32,463 bases of DNA from Candidatus Bathyarchaeota archaeon (GTDB lineage: Archaea; Thermoproteota; Bathyarchaeia; Bathyarchaeales; SOJC01), in the NCBI GenBank assembly GCA_020354575.1, contig CP070649.1:915170-947632 (forward strand), written 5' to 3'. A program made the translations under genes and the position numbers. Each line of letters starts with the position of its first letter. Positions within the stretch are counted from its first letter, which is position 1. Positions 1 to 7,589 of this stretch are shown here, piece after piece. The notes under the pieces were generated by a model. That model was not told where the DNA came from. It saw only the letters and a program-made list of their open reading frames with translations, and did not search any database.

Positions 1-1398
1 AGGATGATGGATACATTGAGCCATCGAGGTTCTGATGCATTCGGAATCTCCCTTTCACCCCATAAAAGCACAATAAAAAGATCGTTGAGTGGACTAAGGA
101 AAGAAGAGAGTAAGTCTCACGTTGTGATTGGCCATAATTTTTCACAAATGCTTCTATCAGACAAAGCTCAACCTATCCACAATGATGATTTCACACTCGT
201 TTTTGATGGTCAATTATATCCTAGTCCGAGAGAAAAGGCAGCAGATTTTGTGGCTCAAGAAATCGCGAATATTGATAACAAGGCTGCCCATCTTATCAGA
301 GATTTCGAAGGCGCTTATGTTTTTGCGATCATGAAAAACAGCGGCATTGTGATAGGCCGAGATGCTGTTGGAACATACCCACTCTATTTCGGCGAGAATC
401 AGGATATCTATGCATTCTCTTCGGAACGCAAAGCGTTGTGGAGACTGGGAATAAAGGAAGCCAAGTCGTTTCCCCCCGGAAAGTTCGCTATGGTCAGTAG
501 AAGGGGACTAAACATCAATACTGCTAAAGCAATTGCTCAGCCACCCTTGATGGAATTGGATATGAAAACTGCTGCTGAAAAACTTCAAGATAATTTGCTA
601 TGGTCTGTAAGAGAACGCCTTACAGATGTTAAAGAAGTCGCTGTTGCCTTTTCTGGTGGCATCGATAGCAGCATTATCGCTTTTCTGACCAAAACATGTC
701 ATGTTAATGCCCATTTAATCCATGTCTCGTTGGACCCCCATCGAGAACAGCCCTTTGCAAAAAATGCTGCAGAAGCCTTAGACCTACCTTTCTATCAAAA
801 AACCTATACAATTCATGATGTTGAAGAAATTCTGCCAAAAGTCCTATGGCTAATTGAGGAACCAAATCCGGTGAATGCTAGCATCGCCATACCAATGTTT
901 TGGGCTGCTGAACAATCAGCCAAACTTGGTCTCCACGTTTTAATGACTGGTCAAGGAGGAGACGAGCTTTTTGGTGGGTATAAACGCTACCTTGACGACT
1001 ATGCCAAGAATGGTTTGGCAGGTTTGCAGAAGCGATTATTTCATGATGTAACCCTATCCTATAAGACAAACTACCAGAGAGACAGCAAGATATGCTCGTT
1101 CCAAAAGATAGAGTTAAGATTGCCGTTTGCTGATTGGGAAACGATTCAACTCGCATTGAGCATTTCTCCAAACTTAAAGGTCTTCTCATCTCAAGACATG
1201 CTTAGAAAGAGAATCTTAAGACACATGGCAAGAGAGATAGGGATTCCAAGATTCATAACAGAAAAATCAAAGAAAGCCATTCAATACGCTTCGGGAGTGA
1301 GTCAAGCGATGAAAAAACTTGCAAAGAGAGAGGGACTAACATTAAGAAAATACGTAGAAAAGATTTTCCTCCAAGTGAACGAGGGAGACACGAAATGA
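1..1398 (+). CDS. Asparagine synthetase-like amidotransferase (5' end outside the window)
   Basis: Glutamine-dependent asparagine synthetase family: an N-terminal class II glutaminase domain supplies ammonia to a C-terminal ATP-pyrophosphatase that activates a carboxylate through AMP. The reading frame is open to base 1 and begins inside the glutaminase domain at LSHRGSDAFG, so the expected start with catalytic Cys2 (MCG-) lies upstream. Counting from the first ATG in the window, the PP-loop SGGIDSS is at about 217-223 and the synthetase signature TGQGGDELFGGYKRY at about 315-329. The usual NGE glutamine-binding motif reads DGQ (68-70), and the synthetase half is short at about 265 residues, so the acceptor may not be aspartate. 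The stop overlaps the start of the next gene (ATGA), so the two are translationally coupled. Family is sure; substrate is not. Confidence 0.85.
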   Translation, partial: RMMDTLSHRGSDAFGISLSPHKSTIKRSLSGLRKEESKSHVVIGHNFSQMLLSDKAQPIHNDDFTLVFDGQLYPSPREKAADFVAQEIANIDNKAAHLIRDFEGAYVFAIMKNSGIVIGRDAVGTYPLYFGENQDIYAFSSERKALWRLGIKEAKSFPPGKFAMVSRRGLNINTAKAIAQPPLMELDMKTAAEKLQDNLLWSVRERLTDVKEVAVAFSGGIDSSIIAFLTKTCHVNAHLIHVSLDPHREQPFAKNAAEALDLPFYQKTYTIHDVEEILPKVLWLIEEPNPVNASIAIPMFWAAEQSAKLGLHVLMTGQGGDELFGGYKRYLDDYAKNGLAGLQKRLFHDVTLSYKTNYQRDSKICSFQKIELRLPFADWETIQLALSISPNLKVFSSQDMLRKRILRHMAREIGIPRFITEKSKKAIQYASGVSQAMKKLAKREGLTLRKYVEKIFLQVNEGDTK

Positions 1399-2459
1399 CG
1401 GAAACTGCCATTATTTTCACTCCAAAATATTATGAACATGACCCTGGATCAGGTCACCCTGAAACTTCGAAACGACTTAGAGTCATCATGAAAGAAGTAA
1501 GACCTGCCCTCAATGGTGATGACAGATGCAAGTTAGTAGAACCTGGGCTAGCGCCTTTAAGGGATTTAGAGCTTGTTCATGCTTCAGATTATATTCAGCT
1601 GGTGAAACGTATCTGTAAACTCGGAGGAGGTCTTCTTGATATTGGAGATACAGTGGCTTCACCAGAGAGTTATACAGCAGCGAGATATGCTGTTGGTGGA
1701 GCAATAAAGGCTTCTGACTTGGTCTTGAAAAAAAAAGCTACAAATGCTTTCGCCTTAGTCCGTCCTCCAGGACATCACGCAGGAAGAAATTATGCTGCAG
1801 GTTTCTGCATTTTTAATAATGTAGCCATTGCTGCGAGTCACCTAATTAAAAGGCAAAACATTGAACGAATACTAATTTTAGATATTGACGCGCACCACGG
1901 AAATGGCACACAAGAGATTTTCTATGGAACTAAGAAAGTTCTCTACATAAGCCTACATGAAGATCCTAGAGAATTTCCTGGAACTGGCTTTATTGACGAA
2001 GTAGGTGAAAGCGAAGGACGTGGATATAATGTTAACATACCTTTTCCTTTCAGAACTAGTGATAAGGCATATTTACGTGCTATTGATGGGATTGTAATTC
2101 CCATCATATCTCAATATGCCCCACAGTTCATTTTGATATCCGCAGGCTATGATGGGTATCACGCAGACCCTGTAGCAAAGCTCAGCATTTCGGCAGTCAG
2201 CTATGCCACTATTTTCGACAAGCTTCTCAGGCTAGCCTCAAGGTTTTGCAGAGACCGATTGGTAGTATTGTTGGAGGGAGGCTACAATCTTAGACACCTG
2301 GGAAAACTAGCTATGCTCACCATTTCAAGAATGTCTGGTTTTCCTTACTCAATTAAGAGTGAAAGCCCACCAGTAAACGAACAAGTTGAGAAACATGCAG
2401 AAAAAGTTATAGAAAATGTAAAAAAAGTACAGTCTGTTTTTTGGAACCTGGAGCATTAA
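1395..2459 (+). CDS. HDAC-family deacetylase (AcuC/acetylpolyamine amidohydrolase type)
   Basis: Zinc-dependent deacetylase of the arginase/HDAC fold, 354 aa, a full-length single domain. Visible signatures: substrate loop PPGHHAG with the two active-site His (127-128), zinc ligands in DIDAHHGNGT (Asp165, His167), the third ligand Asp253 in SAGYDGYHADP, and the catalytic-tyrosine motif EGGYN (Tyr297). A GAGGGAG ribosome site lies 7 bases before ATG, inside the end of the preceding gene, with which it overlaps by 4 bp. Archaeal members may act on acetylated proteins, polyamines or other acetylated amines. Pairing with an asparagine-synthetase-like ligase hints that both act in one small-molecule pathway, which is inference. 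Confidence 0.92.
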   Translation: MTETAIIFTPKYYEHDPGSGHPETSKRLRVIMKEVRPALNGDDRCKLVEPGLAPLRDLELVHASDYIQLVKRICKLGGGLLDIGDTVASPESYTAARYAVGGAIKASDLVLKKKATNAFALVRPPGHHAGRNYAAGFCIFNNVAIAASHLIKRQNIERILILDIDAHHGNGTQEIFYGTKKVLYISLHEDPREFPGTGFIDEVGESEGRGYNVNIPFPFRTSDKAYLRAIDGIVIPIISQYAPQFILISAGYDGYHADPVAKLSISAVSYATIFDKLLRLASRFCRDRLVVLLEGGYNLRHLGKLAMLTISRMSGFPYSIKSESPPVNEQVEKHAEKVIENVKKVQSVFWNLEH

Positions 2460-2464
2460 GCTAC

Positions 2465-2647
2465 TTATTCTATGATTTCTATTGCACCGTTAGGGCATTG
2501 GACTTCGCAAGCTCTGCAAGCTAGACATTCCTCTTCTTTGACAACGATAGACTTCTGATCCTTCATCTCAAATACTTCAACAGGACAAGTGTCAACGCAT
2601 GTTTCACATCCATCGCATTTCTCTAAATCTACCTTTACTTCAACCAT
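2465..2647 (-). CDS. 2[4Fe-4S] ferredoxin
   Basis: A 60-aa bacterial-type ferredoxin carrying two cubane clusters. The two Cys motifs are CDGCETCVDTCP and CLACRACEVQCP, each CxxCxxCxxxCP, as in low-potential electron carriers for archaeal oxidoreductases. ATG at 2647 is chosen because AGAGGT lies 9 bases before it; an in-frame TTG two codons upstream has no room for that site. It converges with the deacetylase, with only 5 bp between the stops. No partner oxidoreductase is adjacent, so its redox partner cannot be named. Confidence 0.93.
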   Translation of the reverse strand: MVEVKVDLEKCDGCETCVDTCPVEVFEMKDQKSIVVKEEECLACRACEVQCPNGAIEIIE

Positions 2648-2725
2648 GATCAATCAACCTCTGATTTTAGAAACTGAAGAAAAGTAGTCTATGAATAAAA
2701 GCCTTTGGGAAAGAGTAGAAGGCTG

Positions 2726-4456
2726 CTATTCTTTGAGCCGTAGGAGGACTCCATCAATGGTTGTCTTAACCTTCTCCCGCCTTCGTAAGTCATTCTCAAG
2801 TAGCCTGCGATATGTTTGCGCAGAGATTTCTCCGCGTTTGAATCTCGTTTCAATCCGCCTAATGTCTGCTTCAATATTATCAAGCTCTGTCTCCGCGATC
2901 TCCAGGCCCCTCATGATATCGGCATATTTCACACCACCACTCATAATCTTCTGCTGCAATTCTGTCAATCTTTTGGAAATCGTAGAAAGTCGATTCTCCA
3001 ATGTGGTTTTTCGTACCTTGTATCGCCGTCTTGAAATCTTTCCTTTCTGCGCCCTTTGTTTCAATTGTCCAAGTTGAGAAATAGCCAACTTCTTTTCCTC
3101 ATAAGTTTGCACGAAATTTCTCAATACACTTGGAGAAACGAGAGCCTCTGAAACTTTCAACGGTGCTTTAGGTCTTTGCATGGCAAAAGCAATGACAGAT
3201 CCAATTATAACCAATACAGTTACCCAAATCGTTGGACGAAATGCACTCCATAATAACGTATAGTTAAAGGTGAAATTCCATTGATTACTTTGGAGCCATG
3301 TCACGTTAGAGTAACTAACAAAAAGGGTCTCCTGAAAGACATCTCTCTGAATACTAAGCTCTTGATATGGGAAAGATTCGACCGTGGCACCTTCAGGAAA
3401 AATTATTCTTACTGAGGAGATTTTAGGGATTACTCTCATATGTTTGAGGTTGGTCAGGATTAATTCATAGTCTCCAGAATTTCGGGGAATGAAATAGCTC
3501 TCTCCGTACAACCTGTAGATCAGCTTTACGCTTCTCGCTTGATCTTCCACCAAGCCAAGAGAAACTGAGATAGTCTCATTGTCAAAGAGCGCAACACTTA
3601 ATTCTTTTCCGAGTTCATCAAATGCTGAAACGTTCATGGCATCTGAAGGAATCCGTAAATTTATGGTCCTCATTGTGAAAGCAGTTTTGCTTTTCAATAG
3701 ATATAGTTCAGAAATGGAAACAAATCCATTCATATCAACAAGTATTTCTTGATCTAACTTGTTCACAAAATAACATGCAAAGTTATCTTTAGTTTCTGAC
3801 AAAAAGCTGATCTCGATGGATTTCTGAGTAAATTTTGGCACGATTTCAGTATAATTCAAATACTGCTGTTCACCCACTTCAGTCACACCAAAAGGAAAGC
3901 TATTTGGGATATATGTTGTGCCTTTTGGTAAAGCTATCGTAACATTACATATGGTGTCTTGAGCTAAGCTTGGAAAAAGAGGAAAATTGACTGTAAAAAG
4001 GTATTCTTCTGTCGCATTAACAAATCTTGTTGATGAAGAAATTAGATCTGAAAGGATAAATATTACCTTAAAAGCAAAAGTTTGATTAGCACTCAGCTGA
4101 ATACCTCCATCAGGGAAGGCCACCGTCACTCCGTAGTATCCCACGATGCCGAGTCCCGTGTTTAATACTATTGGAAATTGTTCAAAATTTTCAAGGCTGT
4201 AGGCCATAGAAAAGCACAGGTTATCCCTGTATTCTAACGGAAAACTTATCGAGAAGTTTTCAATAGTAACTTCTCCATTTGTTGAAGATACTTGAATTGT
4301 GTCATTGATTAGAAGAAGGCCCCCATAAATTGGTGCTACTTCATGTTCCACCGTTTCAACTTGAATCTCTGAGGGTGAAGCCGCATTTACATGTGGAATT
4401 AGTAAAAAGACAGATGCAAAAGCAAAGAATAATATTAGCAACATTGCTTTTCTCAA
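2726..4456 (-). CDS. Secreted, C-terminally anchored surface protein with cytoplasmic coiled coil
   Basis: 576 aa, family not recognised. Residues 1-25 form a signal peptide (hydrophobic core then HVNAA). A roughly 375-residue beta-rich, Asn/Thr-rich extracellular part follows with many N-glycosylation sequons. One membrane helix lies at about 404-426 (WVTVLVIIGSVIAFAM). The last 150 residues are charged and helical, probably a cytoplasmic coiled coil, with an element resembling a short-linker repeat (KRGEISAQTYRRL; earlier KGKISRRRYKVR). The start is TTG: GAGGT sits 7 bases before it, whereas the ATG four codons later is too far from that site. Topology suggests a sensor or scaffold linking the cell surface to the cytoplasm, but no function can be assigned. 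Confidence 0.8.
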   Translation of the reverse strand: MRKAMLLILFFAFASVFLLIPHVNAASPSEIQVETVEHEVAPIYGGLLLINDTIQVSSTNGEVTIENFSISFPLEYRDNLCFSMAYSLENFEQFPIVLNTGLGIVGYYGVTVAFPDGGIQLSANQTFAFKVIFILSDLISSSTRFVNATEEYLFTVNFPLFPSLAQDTICNVTIALPKGTTYIPNSFPFGVTEVGEQQYLNYTEIVPKFTQKSIEISFLSETKDNFACYFVNKLDQEILVDMNGFVSISELYLLKSKTAFTMRTINLRIPSDAMNVSAFDELGKELSVALFDNETISVSLGLVEDQARSVKLIYRLYGESYFIPRNSGDYELILTNLKHMRVIPKISSVRIIFPEGATVESFPYQELSIQRDVFQETLFVSYSNVTWLQSNQWNFTFNYTLLWSAFRPTIWVTVLVIIGSVIAFAMQRPKAPLKVSEALVSPSVLRNFVQTYEEKKLAISQLGQLKQRAQKGKISRRRYKVRKTTLENRLSTISKRLTELQQKIMSGGVKYADIMRGLEIAETELDNIEADIRRIETRFKRGEISAQTYRRLLENDLRRREKVKTTIDGVLLRLKE

Positions 4457-4564
4457 ACTGAATACCTCTTAATCTTTCGCCCGTATGTATTACAAAATAG
4501 CCTTTATTTACTTTCCTTTACATAATGGGAAGAGCATATTCATGCCCGCACGGACGGAAAGATA

Positions 4565-4572
4565 TTTATAAA
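4565..4572 (+). promoter_or_regulatory. TATA box (TTTATAAA) for the 57-aa ORF
   Basis: TTTATAAA is centred about 25 bp before the ATG at 4593, the spacing at which archaeal transcription would begin at or next to the start codon, giving a leaderless mRNA. Confidence 0.55.
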
Positions 4573-4592
4573 TTCTCACTGGTTGAAAATGT

Positions 4593-4766
4593 ATGAGAAC
4601 TTACATTTTCACAGAAGATGAACGCCAGATCCTAGAAGATTACCTTACTAAACCCAAGACAAAGAATATTAAAACATCCAAAATCATGAATAGAATTAAG
4701 AAGTATCAAACATTGTTTGAAGATGTTTATCTCTACCTCAGGGTCAGAAAAACAATGACCACTTAG
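4593..4766 (+). CDS. Small hypothetical protein, 57 aa, probably leaderless
   Basis: A 57-residue, charged, mostly helical protein starting MRTYIFTEDER and ending in a basic stretch. It is not a recognised family. Support for it being real: a good TATA box at the leaderless distance, amino-acid use typical of soluble protein (many Lys/Glu/Ile/Tyr), and no competing ORF on the other strand. The pattern ILEDYL...IKTSKIMNRIKKYQTLFEDVYLYLRV suggests two helices, possibly a small DNA- or RNA-binding protein, but this is a guess. The gene lies alone between two minus-strand genes. Confidence 0.55.
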   Translation: MRTYIFTEDERQILEDYLTKPKTKNIKTSKIMNRIKKYQTLFEDVYLYLRVRKTMTT

Positions 4767-4834
4767 ATGAAAAGGCGACTAAACATTCAGACTTGTTCTA
4801 TCAAATCTAAAGGAAACTCAGCCTGGCAAAGATA

Positions 4835-5218
4835 TCATCTACTGCCTTGCTTGAAATAATGTCCTTCTTCTTTCTTAGGTCCAAAGCTTCGCAGACCCTT
4901 CTCTTTTAATTGCTGTCTTAGTTTTTTGGCATATTTTGTGGAAATTTCGCCACGATTTTCCATATAGGTTATTATCTCTTCTGCTTGTTTTTGGTCGTTG
5001 CACCGTCGCAGGAAATCAACGATATCAGGGTAATAATCAAAGAAATTCCGAGCTTTCAAAGCCTTTTCTGCAGCTATTTCGCTGGAGCGTACAGAGTCAA
5101 TCTTAACCTTCTGTTCGCCAAGGTTCATCTCATATGCCAGGTTTGGAAACATTTTTCTGAATTTTTCTTTTTCAGTTTCCATGACTTTGCGACCAGCATT
5201 CTTCACTAACTGACCCAA
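4835..5218 (-). CDS. DUF2095-like archaeal protein
   Basis: 127 aa, charged and helical, no membrane segment. The motif KEKFRKMFPNLAYEM near the N-terminus and the length recall the archaeal DUF2095 family, whose function is unknown; this match is from memory and not certain. The C-terminal half (EEIITYMENRGEISTKYA followed by Lys-rich helix) resembles the helical short-linker arrangement in the surface protein at 2726. The TTG at 5218 is kept because a TATA-like GTTAAATAA lies about 25 bp before it (5239-5247). ATG at 5182 is an equally possible start and would give 115 aa. Confidence 0.7.
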   Translation of the reverse strand: MGQLVKNAGRKVMETEKEKFRKMFPNLAYEMNLGEQKVKIDSVRSSEIAAEKALKARNFFDYYPDIVDFLRRCNDQKQAEEIITYMENRGEISTKYAKKLRQQLKEKGLRSFGPKKEEGHYFKQGSR

Positions 5219-5350
5219 TTTTTCTATTGAGTAAAAGGTTATTTAACTTCTGGTGCTTATCGCATTTCTCGCTAGTCACAGAAGAAAGGTCAACTGCATG
5301 CATACTCGCGTCTCTAGTGTGAATTATTAAGATTTTTAATGCAGTAATCC

Positions 5351-5358
5351 TTATATAC
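5351..5358 (+). promoter_or_regulatory. TATA box (TTATATAC)
   Basis: CCTTATATACTT is a close match to the archaeal TATA consensus and is centred about 28 bp before the ATG at 5383, consistent with a leaderless transcript or with a non-coding transcript starting there. Confidence 0.45.
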
Positions 5359-5382
5359 TTGTATGTTGTCTTAAGTCTTACG

Positions 5383-5505
5383 ATGGTTGAGATTGAAGGT
5401 AGGGGTGTACATGGACATAAGAAGAAAATTTCTTCTCAAAGCCTTCTCCTTTCTCCCTACATGAATTTGGTTTTTCCATGCTACACCACTTCCAACAAGC
5501 GATGA
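5383..5505 (+). CDS. Possible short protein or gene remnant, 40 aa
   Basis: A 40-codon ORF (MVEIEGRGVHGHKKK...) at leaderless distance from a good TATA box. The second half is hydrophobic and unremarkable, and an overlapping frame at 5411 reads MDIRRKFLLKAFSFLP, which looks like the start of an export signal. The two together suggest either a frameshifted, decayed secreted-protein gene or a non-coding transcript. Weak evidence for translation. Confidence 0.25.
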   Translation: MVEIEGRGVHGHKKKISSQSLLLSPYMNLVFPCYTTSNKR

Positions 5506-5613
5506 AACCGTCAGTGTAAAATTATGAAATTCTATGCTTCATGCCAATGGTCTAACTTAACCTAAAAGATAAGAGCATGACGATTTGAAGCCATTTCAGG
5601 CTGCTACACGCGC

Positions 5614-6006
5614 CTACTCAAAATGTATCTCTTGCTTTGGGTAATCGATAATTACTCTGTAGTCTTTCACAAAGTTGTAACCTATAATTCCTGCGAACTC
5701 TTCTATACAGCCACATTTAGTCAAATTTGACAAATCCAATATTCCTACTTGAAGGTCTCTTGCTTCAACATCACCCACTTTCATTGATTTTACAGTTGTC
5801 ATAGATGAAGAAAGAGTGCCACCAGCCCCATGAGCCTCTCGTGTGGTAGAAGCTTTGCCACAGAGCCCAAGTTTTACTGCTGTCTTTTTCTCAATAACCG
5901 TCATTGAAGCTCCAGTGTCAAAAATGAAGTTAAAAGGGCCCATCCGATTTATTGTGCCCTTAACGGAGATTATTGGCCTCTCGGGATTTGAGATGGAGAA
6001 CTTCGT
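5614..6006 (-). CDS. Retropepsin-like aspartic protease domain protein, apparent ACG start
   Basis: A single retropepsin-type (clan AA) domain: the catalytic motif FDTGAS, then a flap region, and the second family motif IIGYNFVKDYRVIIDYP followed by a short C-terminal strand. From the first ATG (5943) the protein would be 109 aa and lack the first beta strands. The frame continues upstream through SNPERPIISVKGTINR, which supplies them. No ATG, GTG or TTG exists before the in-frame stop, but ACG at 6006 sits 9 bases after a strong AGGAGG, giving (M)KFSISNPERPII and 130 aa. The Shine-Dalgarno overlaps the arsM stop, so it is the last gene of the arsM operon. Either a non-standard start, a recent ATG-to-ACG mutation or a base error. 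Confidence 0.75.
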   Translation of the reverse strand, partial: TKFSISNPERPIISVKGTINRMGPFNFIFDTGASMTVIEKKTAVKLGLCGKASTTREAHGAGGTLSSSMTTVKSMKVGDVEARDLQVGILDLSNLTKCGCIEEFAGIIGYNFVKDYRVIIDYPKQEIHFE

Positions 6007-6021
6007 CGACCTATTCCTCCT

Positions 6022-6885
6022 TTATGGTTTTACTGCTGAAATATTGATACTCAAAGTTAAAGAAAGTGCTTCCTCTACAAACTTTTTTGATTCTTCATCC
6101 AATTCAGATATGGTCTTCAATTCCTGGGTACCTTCACTGCGGTTGGCAACGATCACTTTCGTGTTTGGATCACCCGAGAGTTCCTCGAAGCAATATTGTC
6201 TTTCGTCGAGGATTTGTATGTTTTGGAAGCCAACGTCTTTGATTGTCTCCAGGTATCTGTCTTTCAGAATCGCGGTCTTGATGCAGCTGGATGGATGTGC
6301 TGCCTTTCGTATTGTAGCTGAAAGTTCTTTCTTCAGAACCAAGTCCGAAACCATTATTCTTCCTCCAGGCTTTAAGGTTCGGAAGGCTTCTCCGTAGACT
6401 TTCTTCTTGTTTGTAGTGAGATTAATTACACAGTTTGAAATAATCACATCAGCGGTGTTGTCAGCAACTGGAAGGTGTTCGATTTCGCCAAGTCTAAACT
6501 CTACATTCTCATAGTTACCCTTCTGCGCATTTTCTCTTGCTTTATCAAGCATTTCAGGAGTCATATCTATACCGATGACTTTTCCCTTTTTCCCTACCTT
6601 CTTGGCTGCAAGAAAGCAGTCGACGCCAGCGCCTGAACCCAAATCGATAACTGTTTCGCCTTCTTTGAGAGAGGCGAGGGCTACTGGGTTTCCGCATCCA
6701 AGCCCGAGGTTTGCTCCTTTTGGAATGGAGTTCAGTTCTTCTTGGGTGTATCCCATTTTCTTGCTCAGCTCTTCATGCGATGTAGAGCTCTCACAACATG
6801 AAGTAGAAGCATTGTGGCAAAATCCTTCGTTGGCTATTTTGCGGTATCCTTCTCTCACCCTTTTTCTATTCTTCTCTTCTTCCAT
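6022..6885 (-). CDS. arsM: Arsenite S-adenosylmethionine methyltransferase
   Basis: Methylates As(III), detoxifying arsenite to methylated species. 287 aa from ATG at 6885; a GTG three codons upstream is less likely because GGTGA lies just before the ATG. Seen (numbering from that GTG): SAM motif VIDLGSGAG (82-90), NLGLGCGNPVAL (Cys67), IISNCVINL (Cys155) and SSCI (Cys204), plus an N-terminal CC pair (33-34). These match the Cys residues that bind arsenic in characterised ArsM proteins. The last 40 residues, after NRSEG, are an acidic helical extension with no assigned role. It lies 26 bp after the RHH gene and its stop is followed at once by the Shine-Dalgarno of the retropepsin gene, so the three form an operon. 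Confidence 0.93.
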   Translation of the reverse strand: MEEEKNRKRVREGYRKIANEGFCHNASTSCCESSTSHEELSKKMGYTQEELNSIPKGANLGLGCGNPVALASLKEGETVIDLGSGAGVDCFLAAKKVGKKGKVIGIDMTPEMLDKARENAQKGNYENVEFRLGEIEHLPVADNTADVIISNCVINLTTNKKKVYGEAFRTLKPGGRIMVSDLVLKKELSATIRKAAHPSSCIKTAILKDRYLETIKDVGFQNIQILDERQYCFEELSGDPNTKVIVANRSEGTQELKTISELDEESKKFVEEALSLTLSINISAVKP

Positions 6886-6911
6886 TTTCACCACTTTTTT
6901 TGCTGGTTTTT

Positions 6912-7280
6912 CTATTCTTCACTTCTTGTAAGCGACTTTTTCGCTAGATCCTTCAGCTCTCTAATTTTCTCCACCGTCGGCATGACTTTTAGAAATAGGT
7001 CTTTTCGAGCTTGAATCCCTTCTTTGATAAAGAATGCTGCAGCTTCAGATCGACTTTTAAAGGCTTCAACCTCTACGAGAGCATCGATCTGGGTGAGATC
7101 TTCATCGTTCAGTCTGGTCATGACTACATTACTTCGACCCTCAAGCTTCTCACCAATTCTTAATAGAACCTTCTCTTTAATTTTCTCTGCATCTTCACCT
7201 TCTGGGCAACATGCAACCATTACGGCTTTTCCATCCTCTTTAGGAGAGGGTTGCTTCTTTTTAATCTCTTCTTCATCCAT
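6912..7280 (-). CDS. Ribbon-helix-helix regulator with N-terminal CysCys pair
   Basis: 122 aa. Residues about 51-91 read as a CopG/Arc-type ribbon-helix-helix: strand NVVMTRLND, helix DLTQIDALVEVEAF, turn and helix SRSEAAAFFIKEGI. The N-terminus is charged and carries MVACCPEGED (Cys24-Cys25), and the C-terminus is a Lys-rich helix. As first gene of the arsM operon, with a perfect inverted repeat bracketing the promoter, it is the likely autoregulator. The vicinal Cys pair is a plausible As(III) or thiophilic-metal sensor. RHH fold: fairly sure; metal sensing: inference. Standard arsenic regulators are winged-helix ArsR proteins, so this would be a different regulator type. Confidence 0.8.
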   Translation of the reverse strand: MDEEEIKKKQPSPKEDGKAVMVACCPEGEDAEKIKEKVLLRIGEKLEGRSNVVMTRLNDEDLTQIDALVEVEAFKSRSEAAAFFIKEGIQARKDLFLKVMPTVEKIRELKDLAKKSLTRSEE

Positions 7281-7293
7281 TTATTTCACAACT

Positions 7294-7352
7294 TGTAATT
7301 TGTAATACAACTGAGCGCATACACATATATAAATCTTAACTTACAAATTACA
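7294..7352 (-). promoter_or_regulatory. Promoter of the RHH-arsM operon with a perfect 12-bp inverted repeat
   Basis: TGTAATTTGTAA at 7294-7305 and its exact reverse complement TTACAAATTACA at 7341-7352 flank a minus-strand TATA box TTTATATAT (7325-7333). Start of transcription is expected near 7303, so one arm covers it and the other lies just upstream of the TATA/BRE region. Centre-to-centre spacing is 47 bp, about 4.5 helical turns. This geometry suits a repressor that blocks both TBP/TFB and polymerase, probably the RHH protein encoded by the first gene. Confidence 0.7.
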
Positions 7353-7388
7353 TAGTACAAACGTACTGCAGTTACATAATTGAAGAGG

Positions 7389-7463
7389 CGCCCTGGCCGG
7401 GATTTGAACCCGGGTCGAGCGGGCGACAGCCGCTTATACTAGACCGGACTATACTACCAGGGC
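7389..7463 (-). tRNA. tRNA-Asp (GTC)
   Basis: A 75-nt intronless cloverleaf. Acceptor GCCCTGG pairs with CCAGGGC; the anticodon loop CTGTCGC on stem AGCGG/CCGCT gives anticodon GTC; the T arm is CCGGG-TTCAAAT-CCCGG; the discriminator is G73, as expected for Asp. The D arm has A14, G18, G19 and A21. CCA is not encoded. Three 12-bp tandem copies starting TTTGTGTAGT lie about 90 bp upstream (7554-7589). Confidence 0.96.
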
Positions 7464-7553
7464 ATATGGCAGCAGAACCATCAGGGTAGAACGTTGTATT
7501 TACAGATTTAAGCGTTTCTTGAGCTGCTTTGTTCAGGTGACAGTTTTCTTTCT

Positions 7554-7589
7554 TTTGTGTAGTCATTTGTGTAGTGGTTTGTGTAGTAG
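7554..7589. repeat. Tandem repeat, 12 bp x 3
   Basis: Three abutting 12-bp units, TTTGTGTAGT followed by CA, GG or AG, at 7554, 7566 and 7578. The first ten bases are identical in all three. It lies upstream of tRNA-Asp. On the minus strand it reads as Thr-Gln repeats, but the frame runs into the tRNA, so coding is unlikely. Confidence 0.7.

Larger units (their letters stand above)
5219..5613. other. Sparse intergenic region with one promoter-like element
   Basis: About 395 bp between two minus-strand genes. It holds the TATA-like element for the 4835 gene, a plus-strand TATA box (5351-5358) and the 40-codon ORF behind it. The remainder (5506-5613) shows no ORF with coding character and no obvious RNA fold. 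Confidence 0.5.

Noticed and set aside
5843-6397. 184-aa plus-strand ORF.
   Set aside because: Antisense to retropepsin and arsM genes, which have clear family motifs; composition is that of a shadow frame.
7372-7566. 64-aa minus-strand ORF beginning with MTTQKKE.
   Set aside because: It reads straight through the tRNA-Asp gene and its start lies in a 12-bp tandem repeat; no sign of coding.
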